The position numbers and the translations under genes are program-made. Of a DNA stretch of 6,247 nucleotides, positions 1-6,247 are shown piece after piece. The notes beneath the pieces were generated by a model that worked only from the letters and a program-made list of their open reading frames with translations, searched no databases and had not been told where the DNA came from. Origin of the DNA: Microbacteriaceae bacterium (lineage in GTDB: Bacteria > Actinomycetota > Actinomycetes > Actinomycetales > Microbacteriaceae); the NCBI GenBank assembly GCA_009925875.1, contig RFQD01000081.1:1-6247 (forward strand), written 5' to 3'. Within the stretch, counting starts at the first letter, position 1, and the number at the start of each line of letters is the position of its first letter.

Positions 1-1008
1 GAAACCCCACTCGGCCTTAAGGCGACGACGGCGGTCGGCTGGCTTCTCAGGAAGTGCTGCGCGAAGTTCTTCGATGAGCTCCGGGCTGGGAACAACGGGA
101 AGAAGATCGGGCTCCGGGAAGTAGCGGTAGTCATCCGCATCTGACTTCGGACGACCCGGAGACGTGGTGCCGGTGTCTTCGTGCCAGTGACGCGTCTCTT
201 GGAGGATGGTTCCGCCGTCGGCCAGGATGGCGGCCTGGCGTTGAATCTCGTAGCGCACAGCACGTTCCACACTGCGCAGCGAGTTAACGTTCTTCGTCTC
301 GGTCCGAGTGCCGAGCTTCTCTTGGCCGCGCGGTCGAAGCGACACGTTCGCGTCACAGCGCAAGTTGCCGCGCTCCATGCGCGCATCAGAGATTCCGAGC
401 GCGACGACGATGTCGCGAATCGTCGCGACATACGCCTTGGCTAGTTCGGGGGCATCCGCCTCGGCGCCAAAAATGGTCTTGGTGACGATCTCGACCAGTG
501 GGACGCCCGCACGGTTGTAGTCGACAAGCGAATAGTCGGCTCCTTGGATGCGCCCGGTCGACCCTCCCACGTGCGTGAGTTTCCCGGCATCTTCTTCCAT
601 GTGCGCGCGTTCAATCGGAATATCAAAAGTGCGACCGTCCGAAAGTTCAACCTGCACCTGACCCTCAAACGCGATCGGTTCGTCATACTGCGAGATCTGG
701 TAGTTCTTGGGTGTGTCGGGATAAAAGTAGTTCTTGCGAGCGAAGCGACTGGTGGGAGCAATCGAGCAGCCCAGCGCGAGTCCGAGACTGATCGAGTAGC
801 GAATCGCTTGCTCGTTCACGACCGGGAGGGATCCCGGCAACCCGAGGCACGTCGGCGTGATGTTCGTGTTCGGGTCGCCGCCGAAAAAGTTGGGTGCTGC
901 CGAGAACATCTTCGTTTTGGTCGACAACTCAACGTGCACTTCGAAGCCGAGCACGGGCTCGAACATCTCGAGGGCCTTGTCGAAGTCCATCAACTTTGCC
1001 TTCGTCAT
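1..1008 (-). CDS. gatB: Glu/Asp-tRNA amidotransferase subunit B, 3' end outside window
   Basis: GatB is the tRNA-binding and kinase-like subunit of GatCAB. It phosphorylates the misacylated Glu on tRNA(Gln) (or Asp on tRNA(Asn)) and receives ammonia from GatA to complete the amidation in the cytoplasm. I translated the frame by hand from the ATG at 1008 to base 1 and found 336 codons without a stop. GatB family segments appear in order: [13 protein letters not shown] (residues 23-35), LPGSLPVVN (57-65), [15 protein letters not shown] (97-111), [14 protein letters not shown] (163-176), [10 protein letters not shown] (217-226), KNVNS (239-243) and [16 protein letters not shown] (from 296). Family members are about 480-500 residues, so the catalytic cradle is present and most of the C-terminal helical and YqeY-like tail is missing because of the window edge, not a mutation. 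The start is fixed by a GGGAGGTG ribosome site seven bases upstream and by the ATGA overlap with the gatA stop. Confidence 0.97.
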   Translation of the reverse strand, partial: MTKAKLMDFDKALEMFEPVLGFEVHVELSTKTKMFSAAPNFFGGDPNTNITPTCLGLPGSLPVVNEQAIRYSISLGLALGCSIAPTSRFARKNYFYPDTPKNYQISQYDEPIAFEGQVQVELSDGRTFDIPIERAHMEEDAGKLTHVGGSTGRIQGADYSLVDYNRAGVPLVEIVTKTIFGAEADAPELAKAYVATIRDIVVALGISDARMERGNLRCDANVSLRPRGQEKLGTRTETKNVNSLRSVERAVRYEIQRQAAILADGGTILQETRHWHEDTGTTSPGRPKSDADDYRYFPEPDLLPVVPSPELIEELRAALPEKPADRRRRLKAEWGF

Positions 1009-2531
1009 GAGCGGACACCTCCCGCGATTGAGTTGCCCGTGAGTGCCGGGGCTCGGTCAAGAATCGAGCCGCCCCAGTGCGCGGTGAGCAGCGCCTCGAG
1101 TGCGCCACCGACGTTGTAGAGTCGCGCATCCTCGCGGGCAGGAGCCAAGAACTGAATCCCGACGGGGAGTCCGTCTTCGTCGGCGAGTCCGGCGGGCAGG
1201 CTGATTCCCGGGATGCCGGCAAGGTTCGCCGGGATGGTTGCGATGTCACCACGCCACATCGCGAGCGGGTCATCCAACTGCTCACCCAGCTTCCACGCCG
1301 TCGTGGGTGCAGTCGGGGATGCGAGCACGTCGACGTTGGAAAACGCGGAGGTGAAGTCGCGCTGCACGAGTGTGCGCACCTTCTGGGCGCTGCCGTAGTA
1401 CGCGTCGTAGTACCCGGCCGATAGTGCGTAAGTTCCGAGGATGATGCGGCGCTTGACCTCGTCGCCGAAACCTGCCTCGCGCGTAGCTGACATGACCTGT
1501 TCGACCGTGCCGCCACCGGGCGGTGAAACGCGGAGGCCGAAACGCACGGAGTCGAACTTGGCCAAGTTGCTCGATGCTTCGGCCGGCAAAATCAGGTAGT
1601 AGGCCGCAACTGCGTAGGCCAGAGAGGGCAGGCTAACCGGCACAATCTCGGCGCCGTGGGCCTCGAGCAGAGCGAGGGATTCGTGAAATCGCGCGAGTAC
1701 TCCGGGCTGGAATCCCTCGCCATCCAATTCGGTCATCACACCAATGCGAAGACCCGTGACATTCGCGTTGCGCACCGCATCGACCATCGACGGCCAGTCG
1801 TGCTTGAGCGACGTCGAGTCGTGCGGGTCGTGCCCTGCAATCACGTCGTGCAGCATCGCGGTGTCAAGCACCGTGCGAGCGACAGGTCCGATTTGATCGA
1901 GGCTGGATGCGAGGGCAATGGCGCCGTAGCGACTGACTCCCCCGTAGGTCGGCTTGACGCCGACGGTCCCCGTCACGTGCGCCGGTTGACGGATCGAGCC
2001 ACCCGTGTCGGAACCGAGCGCCAGCGGAGCCTCGAATGCGGCGACCGCGGCAGCCGAGCCGCCACCCGATCCGCCGGGGATGCGCTCGAGGTCCCACGGG
2101 TTGCGAGTTGGGCCGTAAGCCGAGTGTTCGGTGGATGACCCCATGGCGAACTCGTCCATGTTGGTCTTACCGAGGGGCACCAAGCCGGCTTGGCGAATCT
2201 TGGCGACCGGGGTCGCGTCGTACGGGCTCATCCAGCCCTCAAGAATTTTCGACCCACTGGTGGAGGGCATGTCGGTGGTAACAAGCACATCTTTAATGGC
2301 GAGCGGGACACCGTCGAGTGGGCCTGCCGGAGTGCCGGCCTTGCGACGAGCATCGGAAGCCGCGGCAGCCGCCAACGAGATCTCGGAGTTCACGTGAAGA
2401 AACGCGTGCACGTCTGCGTCGACGGCGGAAATGCGATCGAGGTGGGCCTGTGTCACCTCAACGGAGGTGGTGTCGCCGGCGGCGAGCGCAACCGCGAGGT
2501 CCGCGGCGGTGAGTCTGGTGAGGTCGCTCAC
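1005..2531 (-). CDS. gatA: Glu/Asp-tRNA amidotransferase subunit A
   Basis: GatA is the glutaminase subunit of GatCAB. It hydrolyses glutamine and passes the ammonia to GatB, which amidates Glu-tRNA(Gln) or Asp-tRNA(Asn). The 508-residue product is a full-length amidase-signature protein; members are usually about 480-510 residues. The Ser-cisSer-Lys triad is visible: Lys80 in PLAIKDVL, Ser155 in [10 protein letters not shown] and Ser179, the nucleophile, in [12 protein letters not shown]. The spacings (75 and 24 residues) match those of the amidase family. The second Ser of the usual GGSSGGS is Gly156 here, a non-catalytic position. Further GatA-like segments are [15 protein letters not shown] (121-135) and [14 protein letters not shown]. 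The start codon is GTG at 2531-2529, sharing one base with the gatC TAG stop, with a strong GGGGGAGGAG ribosome site five bases upstream. The stop TGA overlaps the gatB ATG, implying coupled translation and matched subunit amounts. Confidence 0.98.
   Translation of the reverse strand: MSDLTRLTAADLAVALAAGDTTSVEVTQAHLDRISAVDADVHAFLHVNSEISLAAAAASDARRKAGTPAGPLDGVPLAIKDVLVTTDMPSTSGSKILEGWMSPYDATPVAKIRQAGLVPLGKTNMDEFAMGSSTEHSAYGPTRNPWDLERIPGGSGGGSAAAVAAFEAPLALGSDTGGSIRQPAHVTGTVGVKPTYGGVSRYGAIALASSLDQIGPVARTVLDTAMLHDVIAGHDPHDSTSLKHDWPSMVDAVRNANVTGLRIGVMTELDGEGFQPGVLARFHESLALLEAHGAEIVPVSLPSLAYAVAAYYLILPAEASSNLAKFDSVRFGLRVSPPGGGTVEQVMSATREAGFGDEVKRRIILGTYALSAGYYDAYYGSAQKVRTLVQRDFTSAFSNVDVLASPTAPTTAWKLGEQLDDPLAMWRGDIATIPANLAGIPGISLPAGLADEDGLPVGIQFLAPAREDARLYNVGGALEALLTAHWGGSILDRAPALTGNSIAGGVRS
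1016..1023 (-). promoter_or_regulatory. Ribosome binding site of gatB
   Basis: On the minus strand the bases read GGGAGGTG, seven bases before the gatB ATG. The site lies inside the last codons of gatA. It is a strong match to the 16S rRNA tail and fixes the gatB start. Together with the ATGA overlap it suggests that ribosomes finishing gatA reinitiate efficiently on gatB. Confidence 0.85.
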
Positions 2532-2830
2532 TACTGCTCCTCCCCCAGAATTGCCGAGACTTTGAAACGACTTCCGTCGTGCTCGGGTGCACAGGCAAGT
2601 GCTTGTTCGGTCGTGAGAACGTCGCCCACGACGTCGGGGCGAAACACGTTCTCGAGGGGAATCGGGTGGCTCGTTGCGGGAACGTCAGCCGTGGCAACCT
2701 CGCTCACCGACGCGACGACGTCGACAATCTGGCGAAGCTCACCGGTCAGGTGCTCAATTTCGCTATCCGTCAAGTCAATTCGGGCGAGTCCCGCGAGATG
2801 GCGCACCGTTTCAGCAGAGATGTCAGACAC
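2531..2830 (-). CDS. gatC: Glu/Asp-tRNA amidotransferase subunit C
   Basis: GatC is the small subunit that wraps around the GatA-GatB interface and stabilises the complex; it has no catalytic site. The 99-residue product matches the usual length of 90-100. Family segments are [18 protein letters not shown] (11-28), ELRQIVDVV (31-39), a Pro-rich linker near [15 protein letters not shown] (52-66), [11 protein letters not shown] (72-82) and the C-terminal FKVSAIL (89-95), close to the family FxVPxIL. I chose the GTG at 2830-2828 because it gives MSDISAETV, the normal GatC N-terminus. A second GTG six bases upstream (2836-2834) would add only two residues. The frame stays open upstream to 3166 inside ligA, but that extension has no GatC character. 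No Shine-Dalgarno sequence precedes either GTG. The gap to the ligA stop is 20 bases and the TAG stop shares a base with the gatA GTG. Confidence 0.95.
   Translation of the reverse strand: MSDISAETVRHLAGLARIDLTDSEIEHLTGELRQIVDVVASVSEVATADVPATSHPIPLENVFRPDVVGDVLTTEQALACAPEHDGSRFKVSAILGEEQ
2537..2546 (-). promoter_or_regulatory. Ribosome binding site of gatA
   Basis: On the minus strand the bases read GGGGGAGGAG, five bases before the GTG start of gatA. The site lies in the codons for the C-terminal Gly-Glu-Glu of GatC. It is one of the strongest Shine-Dalgarno matches in the window and supports the GTG rather than any internal start. Confidence 0.85.
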
Positions 2831-2837
2831 GCGCACA

Positions 2838-2843
2838 AGTTTA
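2838..2843 (-). promoter_or_regulatory. Candidate -10 element for gatC (TAAACT)
   Basis: On the minus strand TAAACT ends seven bases before the gatC GTG at 2830, in the short gap after ligA. It fits the TAnnnT pattern of actinobacterial sigma-70-like -10 elements, and the spacing would place the transcript start at or next to the start codon. No convincing -35 box is visible at 16-19 bases upstream. The lack of a ribosome site for gatC is consistent with a leaderless internal transcript, but TAnnnT is a short motif and may be chance. Confidence 0.3.
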
Positions 2844-2850
2844 CGTGGGG

Positions 2851-6056
<3,206 letters not shown>

Positions 6057-6062
6057 GAATCA

Positions 6063-6068
6063 ATCTTA
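6063..6068 (-). promoter_or_regulatory. Candidate -10 element for mnmA (TAAGAT)
   Basis: On the minus strand TAAGAT is followed by TGATTC and then the mnmA ATG. A -10 element six bases before the start codon would start the transcript at the A of ATG, giving a leaderless mRNA. The absence of any purine-rich ribosome site before mnmA agrees with this. No good -35 lies 16-19 bases upstream; TTGACG at 6110-6105 is too far from this hexamer. Leaderless transcripts are common in Actinobacteria. Confidence 0.5.
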
Positions 6069-6142
6069 AGCGTCGCCCCAGACACATTCGGTATGTCCAA
6101 TGTTCGTCAAATGCTTGTCCCATGGAGTTCTCGAACGGCGAT

Positions 6143-6159
6143 GTGAGGTTTAGCCTCAC
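6143..6159. repeat. Perfect 6-bp inverted repeat with 5-base spacer
   Basis: GTGAGG (6143-6148) and CCTCAC (6154-6159) are perfect reverse complements separated by TTTAG. The dyad lies 28 bases before the plus-strand GTG start, so it could be an operator or an RNA hairpin in the leader. It is too short, and lacks a T tract, to be a terminator for either direction. It slightly resembles half of an actinobacterial iron-regulator box (TTAGCCT) but the halves are wrongly spaced for the full 19-base DtxR/IdeR site. Confidence 0.45.
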
Positions 6160-6177
6160 GAAGAGGCGAAAAGAATC

Positions 6178-6183
6178 GAGGAG
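6178..6183 (+). promoter_or_regulatory. Ribosome binding site of the divergent plus-strand gene
   Basis: GAGGAG ends four bases before the GTG at 6188. It is the main reason for choosing that GTG over the in-frame ATG at 6122, which has no such site. Confidence 0.65.
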
Positions 6184-6187
6184 TGTT

Positions 6188-6247
6188 GTGAACGTTCGAC
6201 GGATATCTGCCTATGGTGCGATGTGTGGTCTCGTGGTCGGTTCGCTC
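6188..6247 (+). CDS. Start of an unidentified, possibly exported protein (20 codons visible)
   Basis: Only the first 20 codons are inside the window and the family cannot be recognised. From the GTG at 6188 the product begins MNVRRISAYGAMCGLVVGSL: two arginines at positions 4-5 followed by a largely apolar stretch from residue 8. This looks like the n-region and h-region of a Sec signal peptide or an N-terminal membrane anchor. It is not a convincing twin-arginine motif, and Cys13 is not in a proper lipobox, though a lipobox could follow outside the window. The gene is transcribed away from mnmA. The frame is also open upstream to an ATG at 6122, which would add 22 residues before the arginines, but only the GTG has a Shine-Dalgarno sequence (GAGGAG). 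Reality of the gene is inferred from the ribosome site, the open frame and the signal-like N-terminus. Confidence 0.55.
   Translation, partial: MNVRRISAYGAMCGLVVGSL

Larger units (their letters stand above)
6057..6187. other. Divergent intergenic region between mnmA and a plus-strand gene
   Basis: This 131-base stretch separates mnmA from the divergent gene starting at 6188 and must carry signals for both. It is visibly richer in A and T than the flanking coding DNA, as is usual for promoters. I see a candidate -10 for mnmA (6063-6068), a dyad with 5-base loop (6143-6159) and a ribosome site for the plus-strand gene (6178-6183). On the plus strand TTGTCC at 6115-6120 could be a -35, but no good -10 follows at 16-18 bases. 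Confidence 0.7.

Noticed and set aside
544..1119. A 191-codon plus-strand open frame opposite gatB and the end of gatA
   Set aside because: The minus-strand gatB frame matches the family throughout, so the plus-strand frame is a shadow.
6082..6110. A minus-strand promoter with TTGACG (6110-6105) as -35
   Set aside because: At 17 bases the -10 would be ATGTGT, a poor match, and the TAAGAT next to mnmA is a better -10 but sits too far away to pair with this -35.
6143..6161. DtxR/IdeR iron box in front of the divergent gene
   Set aside because: TTAGCCT matches part of the consensus, but the two halves are shifted by one base and the outer positions do not fit the 19-base palindrome.

Overview
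The window holds a tightly packed run of five housekeeping genes on the minus strand, and the first 20 codons of a gene leaving the window on the plus strand. In transcription order the minus-strand genes are mnmA (tRNA 2-thiouridylase), ligA (NAD-dependent DNA ligase), gatC, gatA and gatB (the three subunits of the Glu/Asp-tRNA amidotransferase). The gatB gene is cut by the left edge of the window after 336 codons. High GC content, GTG starts, the sequence style of each protein and this gene order suggest an actinobacterium, most plausibly of the family Microbacteriaceae. That assignment is inference from remembered family patterns, not from a search.

Layout from right to left: 6188-6247 is the start of a plus-strand gene with a signal-peptide-like N-terminus; 6057-6187 is a divergent intergenic region with a candidate mnmA promoter and a small dyad structure; mnmA is 6056-4938; ligA is 4941-2851 and overlaps mnmA by ATGA; a 20-base gap follows; gatC is 2830-2531; gatA is 2531-1005 and overlaps gatC by one base (TAGTG); gatB starts at 1008 and overlaps gatA by ATGA. 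There is no terminator or gene-free stretch over 300 bases inside the cluster, so it looks like one operon.

Four of the five genes concern tRNA function. MnmA thiolates U34 of the tRNAs for Gln, Glu and Lys. GatCAB converts Glu-tRNA(Gln) to Gln-tRNA(Gln), so the two systems share tRNA(Gln) as a substrate. LigA seals DNA nicks and has no obvious functional link beyond co-transcription.

I found no undescribed system. The points worth a second look are regulatory. mnmA and gatC lack a Shine-Dalgarno sequence but each has a TAnnnT hexamer six or seven bases before its start, as expected for leaderless transcripts. gatA and gatB instead carry strong Shine-Dalgarno sequences inside the preceding gene. 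The leader of the divergent gene contains one CCTC segment that could pair with several GAGG segments, including its own ribosome binding site.
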